The notes: a model not told the origin generated them from the sequence alone. 64,000 nucleotides of DNA from an uncultured Collinsella sp. (GCA_902495355.1 CABUWV010000011.1:6089-70088); one strand, 5' to 3'; shown: positions 31,220 to 41,026, numbered from the stretch's first letter. Numbers and translations are program-made.

Positions 31220-33409
31220 TTATTCGCAGCATGCCGAGGGGCTATGCACGGGGGCGCATTCCGCAACGTGCGAATCGAGCCATTCGATATCCTCGGCAAG
31301 ATGTGCCACGCCCAGATGGTGTTCACCCGGACACACCTCGTGCCGTAGGCCATCTCTGCGACCCAGCAACTTGTAGGCATCGCGCACGATCTTGAGCTGC
31401 TCGTCAACATTTTTCAGCCCGCGCGCACCGTTCAGATGATCCTCTTCGCAGCTCTGCACCAACAGCGGATGCGGCGCGATGAGCGAGGCAATATCGCCCA
31501 TGTCGAGTAAGCGCCAAAGTCCGGGTGTGTAGTTGCAGCTGCAATTGCCATTGAGATGCAGCAGCGAATCACCGACACCATACAGATAGCCCGAGACAAA
31601 CGCCTTGCGCACACGCGGGTCGAGTGCGGCCAGGTACAACGTCATGTAGCCGCCACCCGAAAAACCAAAGCAACCCAAGTCATCCATGGCAATGTCGCCG
31701 CGCGCCTCCAAGTAATCGATCAAGCGCATGTTGTCCCAGACGTTGAGGCCCGCAACCGTAAGACCCAGTGGCTCGGCCATACGTGCTTGATTCAGACACG
31801 TACCGCGCAGGTAGCTGTTCTCGTCATCGCCCTGGCCCTTCCAGTCACGACGGTATCCCCAACCGCGCGCATCAGGACAGACGGTTACGTAACCCATGCG
31901 TGCCAAACGCAGACCGTAGTCGTAATTGAACTTACGCACGGCATCATCGACAGCCGGCACGCCCGCAACACCGGCTACGCTTGCAGCACCCGCTCCCTGA
32001 TGGCCATGCGGGCAGATATAACAGCGTTTGAGCCCCCGCTCATCAAGCTTAGGACAAGACGGCTCCAACAGGTAAAACGGCATCCACACATCGTGCTCAA
32101 CCTGCAATATCGCATGGGTGCGCACGATGCCGCCGGCAACCCGCACGCGGCTGAGCTCACGAATCTCAATCGGGACGCGGTCTATAAGCGAAAGGCCCAA
32201 AACATCGTACAGACGAGTCCTGGTCGCAATCTTCCATGCCTCAAAATCTGCAGGAGTCTTGCCCGTAAAAGCAGCCGAACGTCCCTCGCGCTTCAGCCGG
32301 GCACGCAGCGCAGGCTCGTCTTCGCAGTACGTCTCGATGTGCACGGTGCGGCCATTGGCAGATAGCCCAGCCGTCTCCACCGCATCACCGTCGCCGCCCT
32401 CGGGATCCCAGCCGTCCGCACCGGCAAGCACCTGTTCGCGGGCGTACCCGGCAGCAGCCATCACATCGAGTTCATTCGCCCACGGCACCCAGCCGGTAGC
32501 ATCACCCGCCGGCCCATGCAGGATCGTGCCAGCATACTGCACGCAGTTGTGCGCCGCCGGCTTATTCCAATCCCACCAGCCTTCGCGCTTGATATGTCGC
32601 CCCAGCCAGCAATCGATCAGCACAGTTTGCGCCCATTCGCGCCAAGGACGACCCAGGTAGACCGAATCCGGCGCCACGTCATCCGGAGCTGTAAACGAAC
32701 AGCCGTGAAACACAAATCCGTACGGCTCGCCTTCGGGCGTCGACGCCGCCGTCACGTAGCCGTTCACGTCCATATCGCGGTTGAGCGAGCGAATCTCGCA
32801 CCCCTCAAAGTAGGCACGCGCGCCGCCAAAGATAAAGTCGACATCGCCCTCGATCCGGCAACGTCGAAAATACTGGCGCCCCACCCGGCGCGGCGCATAC
32901 TGTTTGGGTCCTATAAACCCGCCCGGTTTGGCCTCATGCGGCGGTAGCGGACCCAAAAACAGCGTGTCTTGGTGTCCCTTAATGCAGCAGGCATCGACAA
33001 CCAGACGGTCGCCATCGGCATACAGGGCAATCGCTTGACCGACCTCGCGCCCATCGCCCGCATCGTTTTCGATCGTGAGGTTCTCGAGCCGTACGTCGTC
33101 GGCATCGACCAAAACGGTATAGGTCCTAAACGTGCCGAGCGTGCCGTCCACGCCCGAGCCGTCCTCCGAAGGCATCTTGGCACCCAGGCTGCCCACGATA
33201 CGCACGCTGTCGGCCGTCTCTCCCTCAATCGTCACATGCGAGCGATGAATCTCGACCCGCTCGCGATACTCGTCCGGATCGACGTGAATCATCACCGGTT
33301 GCTCGGCATCCGGATAGAGCTGATCGGCTGCCGCCAAGGCATCGGAAATCGTTGGATACGCTCCTGCCGCAGCCCTCGAAACGCGCAGCGTATAGATACT
33401 TTCGCTCAT
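31220..33409 (-). CDS. Pectinesterase (CE8) fused to an alpha/beta-hydrolase esterase
   Basis: A 729-residue two-domain enzyme. Residues 1-340 are a CE8 pectin methylesterase beta-helix with GHQDTLF (about 163), catalytic DVDFIFGGA (about 200) and YLGRPWREWAQTV (about 258). Residues 375-725 are an alpha/beta hydrolase like acetyl-xylan-type esterases, with nucleophile GFSGGGYM (about 583), Asp in EEDHLNG (about 656) and His in PGEHHLG (about 695). One chain would remove methyl and acetyl groups from homogalacturonan. No secretion signal is seen. The ATG overlaps the upstream gene's stop by four bases, implying coupled translation. Confidence 0.9.
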   Translation of the reverse strand: MSESIYTLRVSRAAAGAYPTISDALAAADQLYPDAEQPVMIHVDPDEYRERVEIHRSHVTIEGETADSVRIVGSLGAKMPSEDGSGVDGTLGTFRTYTVLVDADDVRLENLTIENDAGDGREVGQAIALYADGDRLVVDACCIKGHQDTLFLGPLPPHEAKPGGFIGPKQYAPRRVGRQYFRRCRIEGDVDFIFGGARAYFEGCEIRSLNRDMDVNGYVTAASTPEGEPYGFVFHGCSFTAPDDVAPDSVYLGRPWREWAQTVLIDCWLGRHIKREGWWDWNKPAAHNCVQYAGTILHGPAGDATGWVPWANELDVMAAAGYAREQVLAGADGWDPEGGDGDAVETAGLSANGRTVHIETYCEDEPALRARLKREGRSAAFTGKTPADFEAWKIATRTRLYDVLGLSLIDRVPIEIRELSRVRVAGGIVRTHAILQVEHDVWMPFYLLEPSCPKLDERGLKRCYICPHGHQGAGAASVAGVAGVPAVDDAVRKFNYDYGLRLARMGYVTVCPDARGWGYRRDWKGQGDDENSYLRGTCLNQARMAEPLGLTVAGLNVWDNMRLIDYLEARGDIAMDDLGCFGFSGGGYMTLYLAALDPRVRKAFVSGYLYGVGDSLLHLNGNCSCNYTPGLWRLLDMGDIASLIAPHPLLVQSCEEDHLNGARGLKNVDEQLKIVRDAYKLLGRRDGLRHEVCPGEHHLGVAHLAEDIEWLDSHVAECAPVHSPSACCE

Positions 33410-34215
33410 CGTCCATCACGCTCCCAGGAAGCGAACTGTTCAGGCCAGCCCTGAACTTGTGGCTGAATATGCTCGGCGCAGCCCTTAAATGCCGTTAGGG
33501 CCGTGGCGAGCGATGCCCCATGCTTTCCATGCGGAAAGACATGTAGGCTAAAGCCAATCCCGTGGTCGGCAAGAGCCTGCGCAAGAAGGAGGCTATTTTG
33601 AACTGGTACCGATGCATCCTCGGCGGTATGCCACAAGAACGTACGGGGGAAGCCCTCGCCCACCATATTCTCGATCGACAACTTTTGAGCCAAAGCGCCA
33701 TCGGCACCCGTTAGGTGTTCAAATGAACCACGATGAGCATAGGCCCCCGAGCTTACGACCGGATAGCCCAAGCAAAGTGCGTCAGGCCGAATCGACTCAG
33801 GAGATGCCGCAATCGACTCTGCAAGCCAGGGTTGGTCCCAAAGCGCCCCGAGCAAGCCAACTAGATGCCCGCCGGCCGAAAAACCCATGACCGTAATCCG
33901 ATCAGGATCGACACAGTACTCTGCCGCATGGCTTCGGACGGTATCGACCGCCCGCGCGAGTTCTTGCAATGCCAGCGGATAGACAGCCGGAGCAACCGAA
34001 TAGTTCAGTACAAACGCTTGGTAGCCCATCGCCAACAAACGGAGCGCTACCGGCTCGCCTTCGCGCGGCGAAACGTGATCGTAGCCGCCTCCTGGCACGA
34101 CCACAACTGCAGGCAGCGGTTTTAAAGCATAAGCATCTTCGGTCGGGGCAAAAACATAAGACGTAATCGTGGCAGACGAGCCATCGACCCCGACAGGAAT
34201 CGTTTTATTGAGCAT
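33406..34215 (-). CDS. Alpha/beta-hydrolase esterase
   Basis: A 269-residue carbohydrate-esterase-like hydrolase. The oxyanion motif is PGGGYDHVS (about 48), the nucleophile elbow GFSAGGHL (about 112), the acid in TAEDASVPV and the His in FPHGKHG. It resembles the axe/BD-FAE type acetyl esterases found in polysaccharide loci. The start at 34215 (MLNKTIPVGVDG) has GAAAGGG upstream. It is coupled to the pectinesterase fusion by a four-base overlap, so a deacetylase of pectin fragments is the simplest reading. No signal peptide is present. Confidence 0.85.
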   Translation of the reverse strand: MLNKTIPVGVDGSSATITSYVFAPTEDAYALKPLPAVVVVPGGGYDHVSPREGEPVALRLLAMGYQAFVLNYSVAPAVYPLALQELARAVDTVRSHAAEYCVDPDRITVMGFSAGGHLVGLLGALWDQPWLAESIAASPESIRPDALCLGYPVVSSGAYAHRGSFEHLTGADGALAQKLSIENMVGEGFPRTFLWHTAEDASVPVQNSLLLAQALADHGIGFSLHVFPHGKHGASLATALTAFKGCAEHIQPQVQGWPEQFASWERDGR

Positions 34216-34267
34216 GTATTCCCTTTCACCATGATGCGTAGCGCAGCGCACACGGCCGTATCGCACA

Positions 34268-34304
34268 AGGGCTGCATTGCCGATTTATCCGACAATGCAG
34301 CCCT
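34268..34304 (-). terminator. Hairpin between GH28 and the esterase genes
   Basis: A perfect 12-bp inverted repeat, AGGGCTGCATTG (34268-34279) with 34293-34304, lies downstream of the GH28 stop. There is no T-run, so it may be a partial terminator or processing hairpin. Confidence 0.5.
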
Positions 34305-34319
34305 GGTCATCACCCCGAG

Positions 34320-35915
34320 TTAGGAACGGATAACCTTGTCGACGTTCTGGAGCTGCAGCTCCTCGCCGTCCTGGCCCTCGATCACCACATTTTGCAGGTC
34401 GAGCACCTTGACGTTTTGCGCAATGATGCCCTGACGCACCATGGGCTCAACGCCGCAGGCCATGGCCGGGACAAAGGGCTCGGCATCGTCGGCAAAGGTA
34501 ACGTGAACGTCTTGGAACGTCAGACGCGTCACCTTGCTCTCGGGCAGACCCGTGATATAGGCCGCGGCAGCATGGCAGTTGGTGGCCTCGATATCGCAAA
34601 ACGTCGTGGCACCAAAGCCGGGCGTGCGGTCGTCGACAGGCAGCGCCTCGCGAGACTGCACGTAATCGGTCTTGCCGTCCTTGTCACAGAAGTAGAAGGA
34701 GTTGACCACGAAGGGCGTGAGCACCTCGTCCATGCGAATGTGCTCAAAGGTAATGCCCTCGTTGACGGCATCCTTGCCGCGCCCGCGGCGGGTCTTGACG
34801 CGCAGGCCGCGGTCGGTGCGTTCAAAGAGGCACTTGCTCACGGTGAGGTCCTTGATGCCGCCGGCAGCCTCGGATCCCAGCACCACGGCACCATGGCCGT
34901 CGTGCATGTAGCAGTGAGAGATCAGCACGTCGTGCGTGGCGGGACGAAGCTCGGGCTCAATGCCCAGCTTGCCGCTCTTGATGGCGATGCAGTCGTCGCC
35001 CACCGAGAACTGACAACCAAGGATGCGAACAAAACCGCAGCTCTCGGGATCGAAGCCGTCGGTGTTGTGGGAGTTCTTGGGGCCCTCGATGGACAGGCAG
35101 AGCGCATCGATGTGCTCGCACAGGATGGGGTGGATGTTCCACGCCGGGCTGTTGCGGACGGTGAAGCCAGCCAAGCTCACGTTTTGGCACTCGGACAGGA
35201 AGATCATGCGCGGGCGGGCGACCTCGCGGCCCTCCTCGGGACGGAAGATGTTCTTAAAGTCCTTGTTCCACCAGTTGTCCTCGGCAAAATCAGTCTGACC
35301 GTCGATCGCGCCGCGACCATAGATGCACACGTCGTGCACGCTCAGACCCGTAAAGGTAGAGCAGTAGGTCGAGAAGCTCTCGCCCTCCCAGCGGCCCAGG
35401 GGCAGCATATCGGTGCCAGCATACCCAGCACCCTCGTCGCCTGTGACCGTGCCCGGAATGTAGGCAAGCGCCGCGCGATCGTGACGGGCCAACAGCACCG
35501 CTCCCCCGGCGAGCTCGATGTTGATATTGCTCTTAAGGAAGAGGGACTTGATGCGATAACTACCAGCGGGGATCAGCACGCGCCCGCCCTTGGGGCAGGC
35601 CATGATGGCAGCCTGGATGTTGGTGGTGTCATCATGCTCGGCATCGCCCTTGGCGCCACAGTCGCGAACGTTGATGGTAAAAGGCTCAGCCGGCGTGGTG
35701 ACACCTACGCTCAGCTCACGCTCGCCACAAACAAAACGAACCAGGTTGCGCTTGCCGGGGGTCAGGCCGTCGACATAGGTCTCGACCGTATTCGTGGTAC
35801 CGGCGGGCTCGTCGTTGACAAAGATCTCCCACGTATCGGCACAGGTAAAGTAGCCGCCGTCGTCAAGCTCGATCACGGCCGCGCGGGCGTTGCGCCAGAT
35901 AACGTTCGTCTCCAT
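34320..35915 (-). CDS. GH28 polygalacturonase-family glycosidase
   Basis: A 531-residue beta-helix enzyme. The N-terminal 85 residues form an FnIII-like domain; then VRDCGAKGDAEHDDTTN opens the helix. All GH28 catalytic elements are seen: NTDG (about 284), GDDCIAIKSG (about 307), GHGAVVLGSE (about 339) and RVKT (about 372). It hydrolyses alpha-1,4-galacturonosyl bonds, probably as an exo-enzyme on short oligomers because it lacks a signal peptide. Start 35915 follows GAGGGAG. Hairpins bound the gene on both sides, so it may be expressed partly apart from its neighbours. Confidence 0.92.
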   Translation of the reverse strand: METNVIWRNARAAVIELDDGGYFTCADTWEIFVNDEPAGTTNTVETYVDGLTPGKRNLVRFVCGERELSVGVTTPAEPFTINVRDCGAKGDAEHDDTTNIQAAIMACPKGGRVLIPAGSYRIKSLFLKSNINIELAGGAVLLARHDRAALAYIPGTVTGDEGAGYAGTDMLPLGRWEGESFSTYCSTFTGLSVHDVCIYGRGAIDGQTDFAEDNWWNKDFKNIFRPEEGREVARPRMIFLSECQNVSLAGFTVRNSPAWNIHPILCEHIDALCLSIEGPKNSHNTDGFDPESCGFVRILGCQFSVGDDCIAIKSGKLGIEPELRPATHDVLISHCYMHDGHGAVVLGSEAAGGIKDLTVSKCLFERTDRGLRVKTRRGRGKDAVNEGITFEHIRMDEVLTPFVVNSFYFCDKDGKTDYVQSREALPVDDRTPGFGATTFCDIEATNCHAAAAYITGLPESKVTRLTFQDVHVTFADDAEPFVPAMACGVEPMVRQGIIAQNVKVLDLQNVVIEGQDGEELQLQNVDKVIRS

Positions 35916-35962
35916 GGATTTCTCCCTCAAAAAGATGCTCTAAAGGCAAATTGTACGCTGTT

Positions 35963-36007
35963 AAAAAAGGGCCGTGCCTGCCGGCGGAATTCCGGTGGCA
36001 CGGCCCT
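35963..36007 (-). terminator. Terminator of the GPH transporter gene
   Basis: On the minus strand AGGGCCGTGCC pairs with GGCACGGCCCT, with an inner CCGG/CCGG repeat, and runs into TTTTTT. Confidence 0.85.
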
Positions 36008-36030
36008 GTGATTTGGACGATATGTCGGCC

Positions 36031-37590
36031 TTACTCGGCGGGGGTTACGCTACCGTCCTGGAAGCCAACGTTGTTGTGGGCAAAGCAGTCCTCGTACTTA
36101 AAGCCGGAGAGCTCCTCGCAAAGCGCCTTGACCTCGGGCTTGACGTCGGCCATCTTGCCACCCTCCTTGACGCGGTGAATCTCGTCGCAAAGGATGTCGC
36201 ACTGCTCCTTGTCGATCTTGATGCCGCGGGCAAGGACGGCCGCAAGCAGGAAGAAGCCGGCGCAGCCGATGATCATGTAGCCGCAGATATACAGAGGCAC
36301 GGTAGCGGGCTGGGTCACGGCGTCGCTATTGCCGGCGGTCTGAATGAAGCCGGAGGCAGCAAGGACGATAGCCCACACGTTGACGGCGATAGCCTGGGCG
36401 ATCTGCTGGCAGAGCTGCTGCGCGGAGCTGTAGATGCCCTCGCGACGACGCAGGGTGATGAGTTCATCGACATCGGGGATGTAGTTGAGCAGAACATCGG
36501 GCAGGTACTGGAAGCCGACGTAGAAGAACTTCCAGATGGCGAAGATGATGGGGTAGGCGATCATGGCGATGGCGACCGTGGAGGTGCCGTTGATCTGACC
36601 AAAGGCGAAGTAGTTGTAGGCAATGATGCACGCAGCGCAACCGGCATTTGCGAGGTACCAAGACTTGTGGAAGCCCTTCTTGGCCATGAGGGCGACCCAG
36701 ATGGCGGTGCAGACGATAGCGACGACCTTGCCAGGCATCTCCATCACGGACTCGTAGGACTTAGGAATCTGCAGGCAGTAGACGATGAAGAAGGACAGGC
36801 AGGCAGACCAGCAGGCAGCAGCAAGCTTCGTGGAGACCTGTGCATACAGGACCTTGCGGAAGGACTTGTTGCGGAAGGTGGAGATAACGTCGATGAAGAA
36901 CTTCTTGATACCCTCGCCGACGCTCTCGATCTTCTCCTGAGCGACCTCCTCGGGGGTGTGCTCCCACGTGGACAGGTACACACAAAGCAGCGAGATTGCC
37001 ATGACCGAAGCGTTGATCGTAGCGATGATGAAGTAGCTGAACGGGTTGGTCTCGCCGAAGGTGCCAAAGCCGAAGCCCACAAGTGCAGCCATCAGGAAGC
37101 CGGCGGCGTTACCAAAGAGATGCTTGTAGCCGGTGAGGTACGTACGCTCCTTAAAGTCGTCGGTCATCTCGATGGTAAGCGGCGACAGGTTGGCGGTGCA
37201 GAACGTGTACGCGACGTTGTAGATCAAGTACAGCACAAAGTAGTACGGGAAGCCAAACGGCGTAGCCACGAAGATGAGCGGCTCGGCGATCATCATCGGG
37301 ATGGCCAGCAAGATCCAGAAACGACGACGACCAAAGATGCGGCCAATCTTGGTGGCATAGAAGTTATCGGCCACAAAGCCCATCAGCGGGCAAAGAATGG
37401 CGTTGACATAGATGGCAAACGAGCTGATCAGTGCAGCCTCGCCTGCGGACAGGCCACACTCCGTGGACAGGAACAGCACCATGTAGCTGTGCGTAAAGGT
37501 CAGGGCACCGGAATTGAGCATACCGCCCATACCAAAGCCCAAGCGCGTCCAGAATGTGATCTTACGCTTTTTTCCGATCTTATTAGTCAT
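36031..37590 (-). CDS. GPH-family (glycoside-pentoside-hexuronide) sugar transporter
   Basis: A 519-residue MFS-type cation symporter with about 12 membrane helices. N-terminal family features include FWTRLGFGMGGMLNSGALTF, a loop-2 GFVADN motif and RIFGRRRFWILLAIPMM. It is the only carbohydrate transporter in the locus and therefore the likely importer of galacturonate or short oligogalacturonides. The C-terminal 60 residues form an acidic cytoplasmic tail. Start 37590 follows GAGAGGGAG. The promoter region holds three operator palindromes. Confidence 0.9.
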   Translation of the reverse strand: MTNKIGKKRKITFWTRLGFGMGGMLNSGALTFTHSYMVLFLSTECGLSAGEAALISSFAIYVNAILCPLMGFVADNFYATKIGRIFGRRRFWILLAIPMMIAEPLIFVATPFGFPYYFVLYLIYNVAYTFCTANLSPLTIEMTDDFKERTYLTGYKHLFGNAAGFLMAALVGFGFGTFGETNPFSYFIIATINASVMAISLLCVYLSTWEHTPEEVAQEKIESVGEGIKKFFIDVISTFRNKSFRKVLYAQVSTKLAAACWSACLSFFIVYCLQIPKSYESVMEMPGKVVAIVCTAIWVALMAKKGFHKSWYLANAGCAACIIAYNYFAFGQINGTSTVAIAMIAYPIIFAIWKFFYVGFQYLPDVLLNYIPDVDELITLRRREGIYSSAQQLCQQIAQAIAVNVWAIVLAASGFIQTAGNSDAVTQPATVPLYICGYMIIGCAGFFLLAAVLARGIKIDKEQCDILCDEIHRVKEGGKMADVKPEVKALCEELSGFKYEDCFAHNNVGFQDGSVTPAE

Positions 37591-37667
37591 CGAGCTCCCT
37601 CTCTTTTCTCGATTGTCTTGCAGCAAGACATTGGAGTCCACACTGACATCTGTCTGCCCAGCGTTCA

Positions 37668-37844
37668 GGGTGAACGTTTAGTTAGATTATGCGCGATTGC
37701 TTACGACAGGTGAACGTTCACTTGAATAATATCCTTGAACGGTCGATTTTTACCGCTGAACGGACACAATTGAGATCCTCACACCTATTTTCTGCTGGTA
37801 AGGGTGCCATGCTGGACAGCCATGAGATAGGTGAACGTTTATCA
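37668..37844 (-). promoter_or_regulatory. Three LacI-type operators and promoter of the transporter
   Basis: GGGTGAACGTTTAGTT (37668-37683), AGGTGAACGTTCACTT (37708-37723) and AGGTGAACGTTTATCA (37829-37844). On the minus strand TTCACC of the middle operator (37709-37714), a 17-bp spacer and CATAAT (37686-37691) make a promoter, so operator and -35 coincide. The rest of this 355-bp gap holds the uxaA terminator and nothing else I recognise. Confidence 0.7.
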
Positions 37845-37876
37845 GATTTTCCAACATATTCACTTAACCACGAAAC

Positions 37877-37911
37877 GAAAAAGCCCCGCCGGGAACACTC
37901 CCGATGGGGCC
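37877..37911 (-). terminator. Terminator of the uxaCBA unit
   Basis: On the minus strand GCCCCATCGGGA pairs with TCCCGGCGGGGC over a short loop, followed by TTTTT. Confidence 0.85.
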
Positions 37912-37945
37912 GATGACATCTCGCTATGCTTGGGCGCACTTGCCG

Positions 37946-39430
37946 CTACAAGCAGACGCCGTCCTTCCAGATACTGATCTCGTGACAGCCACGGCGCTCA
38001 GCACTCGTGAGCTTACCGCTCGCCGTCTGTAGCACCAGCTGGTACAAATCGCGGGCGGCCTCGTCGAGCGTGCGCTCACCCGTGGCAATCACGCCGGCGT
38101 TAAAGTCCATCCAGTTGGCCTTGTGGTCGCACAGACGCTGATTGGTGAACACCTTGAGCGTAGGCGCCGGCGCGCCAAACGGCGTGCCGCGTCCAGTCGA
38201 GAACAGAATCACGTGGCAGCCAGCAGCCGTCAACGCCGTGGTGGATACCATGTCGTTGCCCGGGCCGCACAGCATGTTCAGGCCATGCTTGGTGACCTGA
38301 CCGGCATACGGCAGCACGTCGACGATGGGGGCAGATCCACCCTTCTGCACGCAGCCGCAACTCTTGTCCTCGAGCGTGGTAATACCGCCGTCCTTGTTAC
38401 CGGGACTCGGGTTCTCGTAGACCACCTCGCCATGGCTAATAAAGTAGTCCTTAAAGCCATTGAGCATGTCGGAGGCAGCGTTAAAGACCTGCTCGTTCTC
38501 GCAACGGTCAAGCAGGATGCTCTCCGCGCCAAACATCTCGGGCACCTCGGTAAGCACCGACGTGCCGCCGCGGGCGACGACCATATCGCTCACGCGACCG
38601 ATCGTGGGGTTGGCGGTAATGCCCGAAAGGCCGTCAGAGCCGCCACACTTAAGACCAATGACCAGCTCGGAGGCCGGAATGGGCTCACGCTTTGCTTGCT
38701 TGGCCAGGTCAGCCAGCTCGGACAGAATCTTGTGCCCCTCGATCTGCTCGTCGGCGACGTCCTGGCAGGTGAGGAAGCGGACGCGCTCGTGGTCGAAGTC
38801 ACCGAGCTCGTCGAGCACCTGCTGATGCGTGCAGTTCTCGCAACCGAGCGACAGGAATAGCACGCCGGCCGCATTAGGATGACGCGAGAGCGCCACCAGC
38901 AGACGACGCGTCTGGGCATGGTCGGCGCCGGTCTGCGAGCAGCCAAAGGGATGCGGGAAGTAGTAAACACCCTCCAGCGAGCCATCGACCAGATCCTGGG
39001 CCTGCTCACACATGGCACGGGCGACTTCGTTGACACAGCCGACCGTGGGGATGATCCATAGCTCATTACGCGTCGCGGCACGACCGTCGGCGCGGCGGAA
39101 CCCCATAAAGGTCTCGGGCTCAACCGACTCAACGACCGGATGCGTGGGGTTGTAGGTGTACTCGACCTCGCCCGAAAGGTTGGTCTTCACATTGTGCGTG
39201 TGGAGCCACTGACCGGGCTGGACATCGCCCGTCACGTGTCCGATAGGAAGGCCGTACTTAATGACGTCCTCGCCGGCGGCAATCGAGCGCACAGCCATCT
39301 TGTGGCCTTGCGGAATATCCTCCGCGGCCACGACCTCGCCCACCCCGGGAACCGCGACGGCGGTGCCCTTGGCAAGCGGCGACAGCGCGACGATCACGTT
39401 GTCGGCCGGATTGATCTGGATAGTGTTCAT
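37946..39430 (-). CDS. uxaA: Altronate dehydratase
   Basis: A 494-residue UxaA. The N-terminal SAF domain (1-100, with WLHTHNVKTNLSG) joins a catalytic domain with conserved Cys-rich and acidic blocks (HPFGCSQTGADHAQTRR, GLKCGGSDGLSGITANP, CGPGNDMVSTTALTAAGCH). It dehydrates D-altronate to KDG using a metal. It is third in the uxaC-uxaB-uxaA order and is followed by a strong terminator. A 10-bp hairpin (39469-39500) lies in the uxaB-uxaA gap, perhaps adjusting expression between the two. Confidence 0.95.
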   Translation of the reverse strand: MNTIQINPADNVIVALSPLAKGTAVAVPGVGEVVAAEDIPQGHKMAVRSIAAGEDVIKYGLPIGHVTGDVQPGQWLHTHNVKTNLSGEVEYTYNPTHPVVESVEPETFMGFRRADGRAATRNELWIIPTVGCVNEVARAMCEQAQDLVDGSLEGVYYFPHPFGCSQTGADHAQTRRLLVALSRHPNAAGVLFLSLGCENCTHQQVLDELGDFDHERVRFLTCQDVADEQIEGHKILSELADLAKQAKREPIPASELVIGLKCGGSDGLSGITANPTIGRVSDMVVARGGTSVLTEVPEMFGAESILLDRCENEQVFNAASDMLNGFKDYFISHGEVVYENPSPGNKDGGITTLEDKSCGCVQKGGSAPIVDVLPYAGQVTKHGLNMLCGPGNDMVSTTALTAAGCHVILFSTGRGTPFGAPAPTLKVFTNQRLCDHKANWMDFNAGVIATGERTLDEAARDLYQLVLQTASGKLTSAERRGCHEISIWKDGVCL

Positions 39431-39511
39431 TGCAAATGGTCCTAACCCTACAGGTTGAGCAGAAGTCGAGACGCGGGCACGCCGTCCCGCGCCCGCGTCT
39501 GCGCCGGAAAT

Positions 39512-41026
39512 TTACGCCTGAGCGTTGGCGAAGGCCTGCTTGGCACCCTCGGTGCGCACGACGGCGAGCGCACTGACGACAAACTCCTCAAGACCGGCGA
39601 TCTGCGTAAGGTCCTCGCCCCACATCTGCTCGTTGGTGAGCACGTCGTGCACCAGCTGGGCATCGTCGGCGCCGGCATGGGCGGCGTAGAAGTCGAGCAC
39701 GAAGGCGTCGTCCTGAGCGGTGTACTCGGTGCCGTCGGAGCGACGCAGGTGCAGGCCGTCGCCCTCGCGGGACACGAGCTCCTGCGTGTAGAAGGAGATG
39801 AGCGTAGCGAGGCTCGTCGCCAGGCACTTGGGCAGGTTGCCGGTCTCGGCAACGTAGTCCTTGAGCGTGGGCAGGTCGCGAGCGCGCCACTTAGCCGTGG
39901 AGTTGAGGCAGATGGAGAGCAGCGCATGATCAATAAACGGGTTGTCGAAGCGGTTTTCGACGGCGGCGGCAAAGGCCTTGCAGTCCTCGACATCCAAGTC
40001 GGCGGCAAGCGTCGGAATGACCTCGTCGTAGAGCATGGTGTTCATGAAGCCGCGAATGGTCTCGTCATGCATGCAGTCGCGCACGATATCAAAGCCGGCA
40101 ACCCAGGAACCCGGAACGAAGGCGGTGTGGGCACCGTTGAGGATGCGGACCTTGCGCTTTTTGTACGGGGTGACGTCGGGAGTCACGAAGACGCCGGGGA
40201 GACCGGCCTTCACAAACGGCAGGCGCTCCTTGAGCGACTCGTCGCCCTGGATACCCCACATCTGGAAGGGCTCGCGCACGGCCAGGAAGGGGTCCTCGTA
40301 GCCCAGACGCTCGGCAACCGCGGCGGCCTCCTTAGGATCGCGGATGCGGCCGGGGACGATGGTGTCGACGAGCGTGGTGCAGACGGTACAGTCGTTGGCC
40401 ATCCACTGCGCAAACTCGTCCTCCCAACCCCAGTCGCTCACGTACTGGTTCATGATGCGCAGCAGCTCCTCGCCGTTGTGATCGATGAGCTCGCAGGCGA
40501 GCACGATAACGCCCGACTTACCGGCGGCCCAGCGGGCGTGAAGGACCTGGACAAGCTTGGCAGGGAAGCTCGCGGGCGGCATGTCGTCGGCCTTGCAGGA
40601 CGGGTCATAGGCGATACCGGCCTCGGTGGTGTTGGAGACGATAATCTCCAGGTCGTCAGAGACGGCGACCTCCATCATGGCGCGGTAGTCGTCCTCGCGG
40701 TACGGGTTGATGCAGCGGCTGCAAGCGCTAATCACGCGGGACTCGTCGACCGTGTTGCCGTCCTCCTTGCCGCGCACCAGCACGGTATACAGGTCGTCCT
40801 GGGCATTGATACCGTCGGCAAAGCCAAAGGCGCCGCTGATGGGCTGCACCATGACGATCTTGCCGTTCCATCCGGTGGCCTCGTTGCCCATGTCAAAGAA
40901 GCGATCGACGAAGGCACGCAGGAAATTACCCTCGCCAAACTGCAGAACCTTCTCGGGAGCGTCCTTGGGCAGCAGGTAGCCCTTGTAGCCGATCTTCTCG
41001 AGCGCATCGTAGCTGATGTTCTCCAT
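39512..41026 (-). CDS. uxaB: Tagaturonate reductase
   Basis: A 504-residue member of the mannitol/altronate dehydrogenase family. QFGEGNFLRAFVDRF is the N-terminal nucleotide-binding segment, SNTTEAGIAYDP lies near 125, and the catalytic Lys/Asn/His region follows KKRKVRILNGAHTAFVPGS. It reduces D-tagaturonate to D-altronate with NADH. It sits 96 bp downstream of uxaC with an intercistronic hairpin (41070-41099). Length is normal. Confidence 0.93.
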   Translation of the reverse strand: MENISYDALEKIGYKGYLLPKDAPEKVLQFGEGNFLRAFVDRFFDMGNEATGWNGKIVMVQPISGAFGFADGINAQDDLYTVLVRGKEDGNTVDESRVISACSRCINPYREDDYRAMMEVAVSDDLEIIVSNTTEAGIAYDPSCKADDMPPASFPAKLVQVLHARWAAGKSGVIVLACELIDHNGEELLRIMNQYVSDWGWEDEFAQWMANDCTVCTTLVDTIVPGRIRDPKEAAAVAERLGYEDPFLAVREPFQMWGIQGDESLKERLPFVKAGLPGVFVTPDVTPYKKRKVRILNGAHTAFVPGSWVAGFDIVRDCMHDETIRGFMNTMLYDEVIPTLAADLDVEDCKAFAAAVENRFDNPFIDHALLSICLNSTAKWRARDLPTLKDYVAETGNLPKCLATSLATLISFYTQELVSREGDGLHLRRSDGTEYTAQDDAFVLDFYAAHAGADDAQLVHDVLTNEQMWGEDLTQIAGLEEFVVSALAVVRTEGAKQAFANAQA

